The translations under genes were made by a program, and so were the position numbers. From Blakeslea trispora (Eukaryota; Mucoromycota; Mucoromycetes; Mucorales; Choanephoraceae): 64,000 bases of DNA. The stretch covers positions 290,818-354,817 of the forward strand of contig JAIWNE010000025.1 in assembly GCA_025331445.1 (NCBI GenBank). Reading direction: 5' to 3'. The notes under the pieces were generated by a model, which worked only from the letters and a program-made list of their open reading frames with translations, was not told the origin of the DNA and ran no database searches. Positions 44,096-56,134 of the stretch are shown here, piece after piece (within the stretch, counting starts at the first letter, position 1; the number at the start of each line of letters is the position of its first letter).

Positions 44096-47000
44096 TCAGG
44101 AAAAAATAAGGGGAAAAGGTACATTACTATTGTACACAGTTACATGATCACATTTGTTTCTATTGGGGATTTTACGTTTGTTAACTGTTTTTGGAGCTTT
44201 GTTCCTTTCATTAACTTTTCGTCTACTCCAATATTGTCTTATTGGGGTTGCATCGTCAAACATTTCGGGGCTTTCCCAAGTATCATCGTTTTCTTTGTAA
44301 CCTTTCCAACGTACTTTGTATTGATAACCAGGTGCTTTATCTCGATGGTCAACAATAGCTTCGACCTCGTAGTGATCGCCATTGTTTTCTACGTTATCAT
44401 TGTCGACTAATTTTAAGTGTGAAGTAGGAACATCTCTAGCTAGAAGTTCGTTTGTTCGATCTTTCAAGATATAACTTCCGTTTTTTGTTAGTCCATGTAT
44501 TGTAAAAGGACCTTCGTATTTTGCTTCATACTTGAAAGGATTTTTCTTTTCAACAGATTTTATCATTACATTTGCACCTATTGGATAGGGATTTTCAATA
44601 ATTTTATGTTTCTTTCGGAAACGTTCATTGTCTTCTTTTTGTGTTTTAGAAATCTGTTCTCTAATGGCCGGAATTACCACATTATCAATATTGTCAAGCT
44701 TTTTGTGTAATTCTTTTTCGTTAATCATTTGATCATGAGGAATAGGTTTTAACTTTGAGTAATCTGTTAAGTCATTTGGTTGCCGATGAAACATAACATT
44801 AAAAGGTTTAGATTTATGCAATCTCGAGTATTTCAAGTTCATGGCATACATTGTTGAGTTAAGATATAGATCCCATTGATCTTCTTTGCCTTGTAATCGT
44901 TTTACTAGTATTCGTTTGGCTAAACCAACAAAGGCTTCATTTGTACTATTTCCCAAAGGATTAAAAGGAAGAGATAGACGTTCGTCTATTCCACTTTGTT
45001 CTACGATTGCCTCAATTAATTTGTTCGAGACTTCTTTTCCATTATCATGCGATATGATTTTAGGGTATCCCATTAGTGAAAATAAGAATACTAATTCTTT
45101 TGCTACAGAGACTGCAGTCTTATCTTTTAAAGGTCTTAAGATAGTAAAGCGACTAAACAGGTCAACAACTACCAGAATGAAGTTGTTGCCTCTTTCTGAT
45201 GTAACGTTAAATGTACCCAAGTCGTACACTATATGATCCCATACGTTATTAGGAAGAATGCTTTTTGGTGGATGATAGACATGCTTTCCTTGATTGAACT
45301 GTCTACAATCATTGCATTTAGAAATAAATGAGGTAATGTCATTTCTCATTTTGGGCCAGTGTGCATTAAAGTCTTCATGAATTATCTTTTCCATGGCATG
45401 AATACCATAATGACCCAGTAGATGGCTTTTTAATAAAATCTCTTTACGTTGTTCTTCATTAGGAGTTGTGTAACCTTTCTTTTGTATTGCTCTTATAGAT
45501 AAGGATTCATTTTCATTCACGCTTTCTTTTTCATTTTGGTTTAATTTTTGCTTTTTTCGTGTTTTTGCTTCACTTTCATTTTCTTTGCTTGAAACAAACT
45601 TTTTTCGTTTACGGGAGTCATCACCCCCCTTCAGCATTTTAGTATCGTTAGGTACAAAGATGCGAGACAGACGATCCGCCAAAATATTATCAATACCTTT
45701 ACAATATGTGATTGTAAAATCCATTTCATATATGGTTTCATACACATTTAGTATAGCGTTGTTAATCTTTTCTTTTGATTTGAGATAAAGAAGTGCATGA
45801 TTATCCACATACAAATCAAACTTTCTACCTTTCAATAGTGAATGCCATCTCGAAAACGCGAAAGCAACACCTGTGAGTTCTCGACGAGTAGAACCCCATT
45901 TCTTTTCTGAAGGAGACAGAGTACGGGCAATAAAGCCGATATATTTTATCTTTTCGTTTATGACTTGGTACAATGCAGCACCAATGCCATATGCAGAACT
46001 GTCAGTAACAACTTTGAATCGATGGTGAAAATCGGGATACGATAGAACAGGGGCGTTCGCTAATGCTTCTTGTAGTCTTTTCATCGCATTTGTATGTTTG
46101 TCCGTCCATTCGTTCGATAAATTCTCTGCATTTCTCAGCTTGTCTAAGCAAGCAGTTAACATTGAGTATCGTGGAATATGGGCTCTGAAAAAGTTTGCTA
46201 AGCCTAAGCGAGAAGATAATTCTTTGGCATTTTTTGGTACAGGAGACCAATCCATTATGTTTGTAATTTTACGTTGGTCAATCATTAAACCAGCTTCGCC
46301 GCTGATACAGAAACCCAAGATATAAATACATGTTTGAGCTAGATGAAGCTTATCAACATTGATTCGTAAGTTACTTTGTGTCAGACGTGACAAGACTTTT
46401 TTAACACATTTAATATGATAGTCCAGGTCATTATGAGTAGAGACAGAAATATCATCTACAAAGACTGTGACATAAGGCAAGTCTGAGAATAACGTTGTGA
46501 GTGTTCTTTGGACTACACTGCTCAATGGAATTAATCCAAAGGGCGCTTTTCGAAAAGAGTATTGAACGTTATCAAAAGTAAATGATGTGAGCTGACGATC
46601 AAGTCCTTTCTTGATCTTAAAGCTATGGAAACAAGCAGAAAGATCGATCGTTGTAAACAGTTTGCATTGAGACATTTTACGGTGAATATCTGAGATCAAA
46701 GGTAAAGGGAATGTGTCTAATCTGGATTGATCCAAAGAAGCATTGATGCGTCTGCAGTCAGTGACTACACGCACATCACCAGTGTATTCACCTTTGGCAT
46801 TTTTCTTTTTAACTACTAGAATACTACTATTAAAAGCGGTATTAGGAGCAGCACGTTGTATAACACGATGATTGATCCATTTTTGAATTTGATCTCGAAC
46901 AACTTGGTGATGGACCAGAGGGATATCATATTGACGACTATAAGGCTTTTTGATTCCTTGCTTTAACGGAAGTTCAATTAGACTACCAGGTAAATTACAG

Positions 47001-47265
47001 TGACCTCTTGGATCCAAGTTTGCGTTTGCATCAATAAATGGCTGTAATACATTGTACATTTTTTCTCTTTCTTCTTTGCTACCATGAGGAGATTCATTAG
47101 GTGTATACATTTTTGGGTCAACTAGATCTGGAACCGTATCATGATCAGGGGTTTCCCAATCGTATGTTAAACCAGTAATTCCGATACCTAATTCACGCAT
47201 AATGTCCATTCCAATAATAACATGAACATCGTTTGTGTCAAATATTTCAAATTTAGCATGACAAG
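44096..47265 (-). CDS. Gypsy-B pol: RT, RNase H, integrase, chromodomain (3' part)
   Basis: Continues from gag-protease after element C. RT with YSFRKAPFGLIPLSS and catalytic VFVDDISVS; RNase H with VVTDSSAYGIGAALYQ and LYVDNHALLYL; integrase zinc domain (HLLGHYGIHAMEKI, CNDC), catalytic Asp in VYDLGTFNV, Asp in IISHDNGKEV, Glu in STNEAFVGLA. The C-terminal chromodomain (EAIVDHRDKAPGYQYKVRWK, WESPEMF) would steer integration to methylated H3 chromatin in known chromoviruses. No internal stop. Confidence 0.92.
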
Positions 47266-47309
47266 TAACGTGCCTCTGAACTTAAAACTACAAAAATATT
47301 GTTAATATT

Positions 47310-47446
47310 CAAAAATCTTCACATAAAAACTTTCATATAAAAAATAAAAAACTGAGTGTATAACTCTGTTGAGAAAACGTTTCTGAACACAATGATCCAC
47401 TCAGTTTCTGGAATTTCATATAAAAGTTTTTATGTAAAGGTTTTTG
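47310..47446. repeat. Imperfect hairpin in transposon C
   Basis: Arms of about 48 bp, 47310-47358 and 47398-47446, share CTGAGTG, ATATAAAA/TTTTATAT and ACATAAAAAC blocks in inverted order, loop about 40 nt. Upstream of the transposase start. Confidence 0.65.
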
Positions 47447-47683
47447 AAAGTTGGTCGGTTTTTCAAAATTTAAGCTGGGGAGATATAGAGGGGACCAAGG
47501 ACATGAAACAGGTCAATGCACTGCTAAAGATTTGAAAGACCGTTATGTATATTTGTGTAACAAATGGAAGCCAATAAAAACTGTGTATAGCAATTTTTAT
47601 GTTCCCTTCAGATTATGGTGATTATTTTTAGGAACTGACATCCATATAGCAAAAGTTTTCCTTTATCCAACTTATTATTAAAT

Positions 47684-49812
47684 ATGCCCTTCCCAAGCAA
47701 AAGAAAAGCAAGATTCAACGCCCAGAAAAAGGACGCTAAAGGAAAATTCTTGAAAGAGAATGTTCCTGAAGTTATTTCTGAAGAAGTAATTGAAATCAAT
47801 GAAGATTGGGAAACTTTGGGTGGTGAAATGGATATGTCAGCCCTTTCCCGCCTTAGAGACAGTGTATCCTCTGGTGAGAAGAGAAAGATCCACTACACCA
47901 AGGACTCAAGAACCACAAAGTGGAGAAGAAAAGTGGAGTCCAGCAAGGTAGACCCCAAATCTACCTTGTTCAACTTTGGTATCACTGTTGTCAACAGTGA
48001 TATCCAGGAACAAAATGAAAATGAAGAGCAGGATGCTGAAAACAAGCTGACCCATCCTCAAAGGGAACTGATCAAAATCAGTGATTGCATCGAGTTGTTG
48101 CGTGAGCAAGTGAAGCCTGAAATGAACCAGAGAATGGAGGGTAGCTCAGTAGGTTCATACAACCAATACCGCTTGTACTCTGTTCTCATGTACTTTGAAC
48201 TTCGTTTGGAAGGAACGAAGATGGGCAAGGCATCTCAGAGAGTACCTGAACTTTTCTGGCCAAGCTACTCAAAGGATGCCCGCTCAAGAAGCATCATGAG
48301 TTGGGCAAAGGAATACCTTGAGCACAATGATCTCTCCGATCATAGCCAAGGTGTTCACACCAAAAGGCGATCCTTCTTGAGTCACAACGACGTAAAGATG
48401 CAAGTTGTGGAATATATGCAGAAAACAAAGCCTGCTGAAAGATTGCTTGTGGCCATCAAGGACTTCATTGAATATGAAGTAATCCCTTCTTTTTTGGGTG
48501 TGCCTGGAACTGTTGCCATCTCTACCATCAGCAAGTACTTGCACGAATGGGGCTACTCTTATGGCAACAAGAAGGGCCTCTTCTTTGATGGACACGAACG
48601 AGAAGACATGGTGAAATACCGCAAAGAATGGGCTCTACGAATGGTAGACTACATGCGTAAATCTGAGTTCTACGAAGGAGATCAAAAAGAAAATGTTCTT
48701 GAACCAGTTCTTCTGGAGGGTGATGAGAAGGTTGTATTCGTCACTCATGACGAATCAACCTTTTACGCCAACGATGGCAAAAATGACATTTGGAGTTTGG
48801 AAGGTGAATCTTCCATCCGCAAAAAGGGGCCTGGATCCTCCATTATGGTAAGTGAATTCCAGTGCCCCTGTCATGGAACGATGAAGTTGGGTGGATGGAC
48901 CTCCCATAAGCTTTTCAAAGCTGGAGAGAGTAGAGACGGTTGGTGGACTCATAAAGACATGGTCTCTCAGCTGGACTATGTCATTGGGCTGTTCGAAAAC
49001 TTACATCCTGACTGCCGAGCTGTATTCCTGTTTGACAACAGTTCAAACCATGGTGCTTACAGTGATGACGCATTGGTTGTAAGTCGTATGACTCTCAACG
49101 AGAAACCATGGTCTCTGACTGATAAATATCAGTTCAGAGACACAACCGTCAAACTCTCGACCGGTGAGCTTCTTCATCAGTCATTTTTTTTATGAGAAAG
49201 AAATCTCTTCTCATGACTCAAAAGGTAGACCCAAAAACAAACGAGTCAGATATTTTAAAGGTAAATAGCACATGTATTTCCGAAGCAAACTCTTCTAACA
49301 TCTTTACAATAACAGGAATCAAACGAATCCTTGAAGAACGTGGTCAATGGCTTGGTGACCTTGAAGGCAAGGCGTGGAAGCTTCGTTGTGGTGCCCCTGA
49401 GCCAGGTTTGAAGTCTATGTGCTGGGCTTCCCATTTCCTGGGAAGTAGAGTGGATTTTGCAGCTCAAAAGACTGCTTTGCAAGAAGCAGTAGAAAATGCT
49501 GGCCACATTTTCGAGCTCTATCCAAAATACCACTGCGAGTGCAATTGGATAGAGATGTATTGGGGATTGGCCAAGAGAGAGGCTAGATTGAGATGTGATT
49601 ACACATTCAAGTCTCTCGAAAAAAACATCCCCATGTTTTTGGACAATGCAGGAGATGTCAAGAAAATACGAAGATTTTTTCAACGTTGCATGAACTATAT
49701 CGAAGCATATAGTAAGCACGACGATGGCAGAGAAATAGCAAAGGAGTTGAAGAAATTTCTAGAAAAAAAGTATTTGTCCCATAGAAAAGTGAGAGCTCCT
49801 CAAGACATTTAA
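47684..49812 (+). CDS. DDE transposase of element C
   Basis: Three exons (47684-49163, 49225-49260, 49316-49812) give an open 670-residue frame; exon 2 is only 36 nt (RPKNKRVRYFK after the joins). Motifs: VTHDESTFYANDGK (about residue 353), GSSIMVSEF, GWWTHKDMV, VFLFDNSSNHGAYSDDAL (about 453), KGIKRILEERG, and PKYHCECNWIEMYWGLAK (Glu near 587). The D-D-E spacing is thus about 135 residues between the last two. I recognise this protein as a transposase-like family common in fungi and some animals, but not its formal name. TA duplication fits the IS630/Tc1/mariner superfamily. Confidence 0.8.
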
Positions 49813-50010
49813 AAGTTAAAAAAGAAAAAAATAAAACACTTGATGATGGATTGCTCTCAATCGTGATTTAATTATGCTGCTCAAAGAAAAGAAATCTCCA
49901 AAAAGATTGACAGGTCGTATGATCGATCCATACCAAAAGCAAAAAAAAATGAGTCCTTAAAAAATGAAACAATTTCTTGTTTTTGTGGTTTTAAGTTCAG
50001 AGGCACGTTA

Positions 50011-51404
50011 ATATCATTATAGAAAATTTCCAGTTCTCTTTTTGTTTTGCCAATACGTTTAACTTTGATATCAGATTTACCCAAAGAAATAAAATTATTT
50101 TTTAAAGTAGAAACATAATTTATTTTATTCACATTCAAATAGTTTGCTAAACTAATAGACATTAAGGAAATTGTGCTTCCAGTATCGAGAAGCGCAAAAG
50201 TCTTGACATTTTCTATTTTTAAAGGCAAATAGATAGACGTTTTATTTAGTAAATCTTTAGGAGGTAGAGAGAAGTCATTTTCATTTGATTCGTTCACTGC
50301 ATTAAATTTGAGGTCATTTTCTTCGTCAGAAGAGTCATCTACATCCATTGGTACAATACTTTTTGTTTTTTCGACTACTTTTCGTTGGCAAAGGTGACCT
50401 TTGGTGTAAGGCTGGTTACATTTGTAACACAAGTTGTTCTTGGCTGCATAGCTCAAAGAAAGCGGACGTTTGTTGCCTTTGTATCGGCATTGTTGGGTTG
50501 TGTGGTTGTTTAGGTTGGGATGATTTTTGCAAAATAGTTTTGCTCGTTTGGAAAATCGTTCATTTTGATTGGTCACCGTTCTTTTTCTTTCTTCGTTTGT
50601 GTGTTCTTTTTTCCATTGCATTGTTTCCATACAATTGTACAGACGTTGAGCATCTTCAACAAGATACTTGATTTTGTTTCGTTTTTTAGAGGAAGCTGTG
50701 ACATTGAACAAGGACAGATGTTCGTATAGTCTGGGTTGTAGAGCTTCCAAAAAGAATTGGCATAACATATGCTCATCGAAAACTTGAGCTTCATTTCGCA
50801 GTGCATTGAATCGATCGACAAAATGATCGATATGTTCGTTTTTTCCCATTTTAATGTTGAGTAGCTTGTTGGTAGCTGCTTGTTGCAACTTGTCGTTTGA
50901 GATACCGTACTTTTCATTAATGGCCTTGCACATCGTTTCCCAGGTTACGTTTTCGTTTTGGGTAAGGTAATCACTGAACCAGCAGTTCATTTTGTCAGAG
51001 AGACAGATGGGCAAGAGACGTTTGTAATGCCAGTTGACATTCAATCCATACGACTGGACTACCGTTTCAAACTTGCGTAAACAAGCTTTAACATTTTCAA
51101 ACACAGTAACATTTTCATTTTGAATTGGGCCACCTTTCCATTGTATCAAAGGGAGATTAGGAGGTACAACAAATTGCTTTTCTTCATTTTGCGGTTGCAA
51201 TAGTTTTTGGCATTCTAAAGCGTACTTGAGCTTGGCTTTCACTCCTTTGAGCTGGGAGTGATTTTTATTGAACTGATCTGTATTGATGGAGTTGACAGAT
51301 TTCAAGGTCAATATCTCCAATTGTTCTCGCAGCTGTTGTATAGCTTGATCGATGTTGGATGCTTTAGGTGTTTCCTTGGTGTCGACTGAGTTGACATCAG
51401 TCAT
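50011..51404 (-). CDS. Gypsy-B gag and protease (5' part)
   Basis: Starts at ATG 51404. Capsid-like helical region (FETVVQSYGLNVNWHYKRLL, MGKNEHIDHFVDRFNALRNE), one zinc-knuckle-like CYKCNQPYTKGHLC, then protease ALLDTGSTISLMS. The frame passes into element C at 50,008, and without C continues YNDITCHAKFEIF into VIIGMDIMRELG, the protease end. Upstream sequence to the LTR is also open but has no ATG. Confidence 0.88.
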
Positions 51405-51602
51405 ATTGACGTCTTCTGATTCTTCGTTTTTGTTGTCGTTAGTTTGAGGTGAATCTGGTCGTATATCCTCAGTAAGTTGGAGGACAGCTGGTGAAGAGTG
51501 GGTTGAACTTTCAGCCGACGGAGTGTAATTGACGAGTGAGTTTTGGGGAGAGTTGCTTATTGTAGATTTCAGTATTCTTTTGTTGCAGGTAATTTCAAAA
51601 AA

Positions 51603-51956
51603 TGATTTGTCAGTGTACAGAAATACAATAGTAGATTGAAATTAGCCAAAAAGATACTGTTTATTGAGTGTAGAATAATAGCTTATTTATACTAGAATAT
51701 CTGTGTCAGATTGAAAGTACGAGTATAAGGGTTTGATACAATAACTGGGCTTTGCATTAGAATAGTTGACTAGCTATTACGTTTAATCAAAGACAGTGTA
51801 ATGAAGCCATGTCAAAATCTGCATGATTTATTTTGTAATCGAATGTCAGTGATTGAACCCTTGACATTCTGAGTAGATTACATCAGCTACATTGATCCAG
51901 CTATTTTATTGGTACATATGCGATGAATTATGCCATGTTGTATGATAGATACAACA
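51603..51956 (-). repeat. Gypsy-B 5' LTR
   Basis: 354 bp. On the element strand TGTTGTATC..CTGACAAATCA. No TGG-type primer site follows; a 9-base self-complementary pair (51590-51598 and 51636-51644) lies just outside and inside its edge. Confidence 0.92.
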
Positions 51957-52498
51957 GGCCTTATAATACCAAGGTAGCAGCATCCAACAAAACAAGCAAT
52001 GATTCTAGAGATTTCATTATAAGAAAAGACTAAATCATTACTTGGATAAAGATAGTTCTGAGACATAATTACAAAGGGCTTGTCTATCGTTATCACCTAA
52101 TCTAAACTGATCCAAACATCCAACGAAACAAGTGAACAAGTATGAAACAGTTATGCCTGATATATTGAAACACTAATCAAGATTAAAACATATCTTGTCG
52201 AGCATAATTATTATCTCTCCAAGATATAAATCAAGTAAACAATATATCTCCACCTTATTCAAGGCGGGGGATGAAATCTGGCTACAGCCATCTTTCCATT
52301 AAGGTGACCAGTCATCCTAGTAGGAAAACTGCTCATACAGATAAAATTATAACGGAGTGATTGATTGAAACCGAGATAGAAATAATATATTAACACAACA
52401 TGGACTTGCAGTAGAATTAGTTCTCTCTCTTTCTTTTTAATAAAAAAATCGAGTTCCCTCTCATTGAATCTATCTGAGACTGCAAATATCACAGTAGC

Positions 52499-52668
52499 CG
52501 TCAGATAATGTGCAAATTTCTTAATACCCCAAACAATGGCAAGGGCTTCAACCTCAGACACACCGTAATTCCTTTCAGCAGGAGTAAGAGAACGGGAAGC
52601 AAAAGCAACAGCGTAAGGCTGATTATTAGACGCATCGCGTTGGCACAAAATAACACCGATGCCTGCTG
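52499..52668 (-). pseudogene. Gypsy-A pol, RNase H middle segment
   Basis: Between element D and solo LTR X2. Reads GIGVILCQRDASNNQPYAVA, FASRSLTPAERNYG, EALAIVWGIKKFAHYLTAT, the RNase H core. The frame joins correctly across both neighbouring insertions once a single copy of each target duplication is kept. Confidence 0.85.
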
Positions 52669-52670
52669 TA

Positions 52671-54003
52671 CAGTTACCTACAAAAAAATTAAATAATTTT
52701 TTGAATTTCCGATCATATCATCATCATGGCCATCCATCCTTTCCCTTCATGACATTACATAAATGAGCATTGAGCAACCAAATAATAATAGCAAAATGGA
52801 GGAAACATCGTGCTGAATTAGTTTGAGTGGTTTTTGGAGCGAAAATATAAAAGTTTATTTAAGGAAAGAGGGCGCTAATAGTGGGTAGGTCCACCTTTGT
52901 TACGACACACCTCCTCCATTCTTTGTGGCATATTTTCGATGAGTTTGTTCCATTGAGCTGGAGCAAGCTCCTCCCACACTTTCTTTATATATGCCTTATG
53001 TTCTTCAGGCGAAGAAAAGCGACCTTTTCTTTGACGGTGCTTGTGCACAGCCCTCTTCATTTTAATCCAAAGATTTTCAATGGGGTTTAAATCAGGTGAT
53101 TGAGCAGGCCAAGGCAAAAGCTCAATACCTTGATTCTTTTTCCATTCTTTGGCAGCACAGGACTGGTGAACTGGTGCTCCATCTTCCATTAACACCACAT
53201 CTTGACGATTGTCAATGAATCTGCTGAGGGCACCCTCATACACCGAGGACACAAAGCCCCTTCCCTTCCTTTCCTCTTCACCCAAGAAAGCCAACTCAGA
53301 CTTACAGCCATGTTGAATGGCTCCCCAAACCATGGTGCTAGTCCTACCACTTCTAAAAGATGGTGCCAGGCAGTCCTGATGATACTTTTCATCTTCTCTG
53401 CGCCAGACAAGAATAGCCCGTGAGCTCTTACCGTTCTCAAAAGAGCTTTCGTCAGTGAAGATGACTTTTTTCCAGTCATCTACTGTCCAACTTCGATACT
53501 TCTTGGCAAATGCATATCTCAGTAGCCTATGTGTTGTGTTCAAGAAGGGCTTCTTGACAGCTACACGGCATCTGTACCCCATGAGATGCAATGCTCGACG
53601 AACGGTATTCTCACATACATTTTCGGGAACCAAGGCAGTCAACTCGGCCATAGTAAGCCTTCTGTCGCGCTTTATTGCTCTAACCAAGGCTCTACGACTA
53701 CGATCGCTCAACTTCGGGGGTCTTCCTGAGCCTGGGCTTCGAGCAATAGAACCTCTTTGCTTAAACTTTCTAACGATCGTATACACCGTTTGTGGTTTGA
53801 TCCCCAATCTTCTCGAAATTTCAACAGGTCTCATGCCGGAATTTTAGAGGTTGATAATCATTTGCTTTTCTTCTTCAGTTAAGTGTATTCTGGTGCTCAT
53901 GTTCAATTTAAAAAGTGTTCGAAAGAAGTGTTTTATTGTATCATCATGTTGAAATACCATGATCGGAAATTCAAAAATTATTTAATTTTTTTGTAGGTAA
54001 CTG
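52671..54003 (-). mobile_element. Tc1-like element D in Gypsy-A, 1,333 bp
   Basis: Terminal inverted repeats start CAGTTACCTACAAAAAAATT and extend for about 50 bp (AATTTTTTGAATTTCCGATCAT). TA duplication at 52669-52670 and 54004-54005. Inserted in the RNase H codons, and removal restores HTDGACTGIGVIL. One transposase gene on the minus strand. Confidence 0.92.
52875..53900 (-). pseudogene. Tc1-type DD34E transposase with one nonsense codon
   Basis: Begins ATG 53900 (MSTRIHLTEEEKQMIINL), meets TAA at 53844-53846, and continues in the same frame NSGMRPVEISRRLGIKPQT. Paired helix-turn-helix DNA-binding region with GRPPKLSDRSRRALVRAI, catalytic VIFTDESSFE, LMEDGAPVHQ and WPAQSPDLNPIENLW, with 34 residues between the second Asp and Glu. 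The stop sits in the first helix. An internal Met after it could start a shortened protein. Confidence 0.88.
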
Positions 54004-54005
54004 TA

Positions 54006-55477
54006 CAAGCACCATCCGTATGTAGTTCGAAAGGTCGGGAAAAGTCAGGAAACCGAAGCACCGGAGCCGAGAGGAGAGCCTTCCTGAGAGTAGTGTAAGA
54101 CTCTTGCTGCGAGGTAGACCAGACCCAGGGAACATCCTTCTTAAGCAAATCGTTTAGGGGCGCAGCGATGGAAGAGAATTTGCTAATGAAGCTACGATAG
54201 TATCCTGCAAGTCCTAAGAAAGACCGAAGAGAAGTGACATCGACAGGGACAGGAAAGTCAGAGACAGCGCGGATCTTTTCTGGATCAGTGTGGAGACCAT
54301 TGGGAGAAATTACATAGCCCAAAAAAGATATCTGATTGCTTGCAAACTTGCATTTCTTGAGATTAGCAGTGAGATTAGCAGCGCGGAGTCGAGAGAGAAC
54401 AGAATGGAGATCAAGTAAGTGTTGTTCAAAGGTAGGACTAAAACAAACGATGTCGTCTAAGTAAACTAAACAGATTTGCCATTTCAGACCGGCAAGAACG
54501 GAATCCATCAGTCGTTGCATAGTAGCTGGTGCATTAGTCAAACCGAATGGCATACGCACGAACTCATATAACCCATTTCGACAGATGAAAGCGGATTTAG
54601 CCTTTGACTCTTCGTCCAATTCGATTTGCCAGTAACTAGAGGTTAGATCCAAGGTTGAGAAAACTTTCGCATTACCTAAGCTGTGGATTGTATCGTCAAT
54701 ACGAGGTAAGGGGTACACATCCTTACGAGTCACCGCGTTAAGGCGTCGATAGTCGACACAGAACCGAGGGGAACCATCGTGCTTCTTGACCAGCACCACC
54801 GGAGACGCCCAAGGAGAATTACTAGGTCGAATAATGCCTTGCTGTAACATATCATCCAGTAGTGTTTCGATTGTGTCGTTCTCGGCCGCAGATGCCCTAT
54901 GTGGAGGTTGTGATAACGGCCGGGAGTCACCAGTGTCGATATGATGTTGTACTAAAGGAGTGACGCTTGTAGGCTTTGAGTTGAAACAGTCTGGGAATTG
55001 TTCCAAAAGTTGTTGTAAGACTTGTCGTTCTGAGGAGGAGAGATGAGATCCAAAGTATGCTGAGAAGTCCGTTTTGGAAGAAGGTTGAGGATTGGCTGGC
55101 TTTTGATCAGATAATGAAAATATCTGTAGAGACGGAGATAAGTACTCGAAACTAGCAACGTGTTGTCCTTTACTTAAATGTTTAAATTTCTTATCTAAGT
55201 TAGCTAATTTCACCGTAGCTTTGCCTTCAGCATCAAAGTTGACTATACCAGAGGCGATAGACACGAACTTTTCAAGGACCAACTCATAGGGAGTCGAGAC
55301 AAAAGCAGCAGAATTTGGTGGCCCCTGGATTTCTACGTAAGCATGATGTTGAGGGGGCGACCGAAGAGAAGAGACCAAAGAACAAATAGAACCAGAAGAA
55401 CCAGAGGAGCCAGAAGAACCAGAAAGACCAGGAGCCTTGAGGATACGCGCTTCGTTGGAAGCCGTATCGATGACAGC
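54006..55477 (-). pseudogene. Gypsy-A pol, RT and start of RNase H
   Basis: Same frame as gag-protease, after an in-frame TAG (55478-55480). A low-complexity GSSGSSGSSG linker leads to a protease/RT spacer, then RT: FCVDYRRLNAVTRKDVYPLP, FVRMPFGLTNAPATMQRLMD, catalytic VYLDDIVCFS, FLGYVISPNG and VLRFPDFSRPFELHTDGAC. Open within this segment. Confidence 0.87.
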
Positions 55478-56083
55478 CTAAAGAGCCTTAAGATCAGGAT
55501 AACCGACAATTACTTGCTGGGACAGGGTGTCAATTACATGACAGTCTAACGTAACTGCAACATCACCAATCATACATGCTAATGACACAGTTCCCAAGGA
55601 AGTTGTTGATCTGTTGTCGGCATTAGTAAAAGACATAGCATTGCTGGGGTCAGGTGTCAAACGAAGCTTGTGCACCAGAGAGGAGCGGACAGCAGAGATA
55701 CTAGCGCCAGTATCGACGAGAGCGTTTACAAGATGACCTTGAACTGTGAGACGAATACGAGGAGTGGTGACCAAGTGACCAGGAACCGTAGTGGGAGCAA
55801 CCGCGACCAGATTGTTGATAGTAGCATCAGTGGGGCCGTCATTCAAAGGAACTGCGGCATAGCTAACAGTGTTGGTGGGTTGTAGGTAACAGACCGATTC
55901 AGCCTGTTCTGTTAGTGGAACATTGGTCGTGTCCATTTGACTGATGTTACGGCGGGCACGACATTTCTTGGTGAGGTGGCCTTCTTTTTTACAATGACCA
56001 CAGATTGGTTTGCCAGAAGCAGACCAGAGACGCATGGAATCCTGTTGGCGGCGGGGTTGGTTGTGTGAGGCGCCTGCCGAACG

Positions 56084-56134
<51 letters not shown>

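Larger units (their letters stand above)
47268..50008 (+). mobile_element. DDE transposon C in Gypsy-B, 2,741 bp
   Basis: Terminal inverted repeats ACGTGCCTCTGAACTTAAAAC with ACAAAAA close behind (47268 and, inverted, 50008), flanked by TA (47266-47267 and 50009-50010). Lies between protease and RT coding of Gypsy-B. Carries one spliced transposase gene and a strong internal hairpin (47310-47446). Confidence 0.88.
43545..51956 (-). mobile_element. Chromodomain Ty3/Gypsy retrotransposon Gypsy-B
   Basis: Two identical 354-bp LTRs (43545-43898, 51603-51956; TGTTGTATC..ACAAATCA on the element strand), TSD GGCCT at 43540-43544 and 51957-51961. One gag-pol frame on the minus strand (51404 to 44096) is interrupted only by DDE element C (47268-50008). 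With C and one TA removed the frame is continuous, about 1,521 codons. It looks like a very recent insertion. Confidence 0.93.
43199..52493 (-). mobile_element. Solo LTR X2 (878 bp), split by Gypsy-B
   Basis: Pieces 43199-43544 and 51962-52493 add up to 878 bp and form the inverted counterpart of X1. Target duplication GTAGC (43194-43198 and 52494-52498; GCTAC on the Gypsy-A strand). The break is the Gypsy-B insertion with TSD GGCCT. Confidence 0.9.

Noticed and set aside
43190..52500. Duplicated LTAT codons in Gypsy-A pol as a recombination scar
   Set aside because: Explained by the 5-bp GCTAC target duplication of solo LTR X2.
55478..55480. Programmed stop read-through between protease and RT in Gypsy-A
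   Set aside because: Possible, but three other stops occur in the same gag-pol frame, so simple nonsense is more likely.
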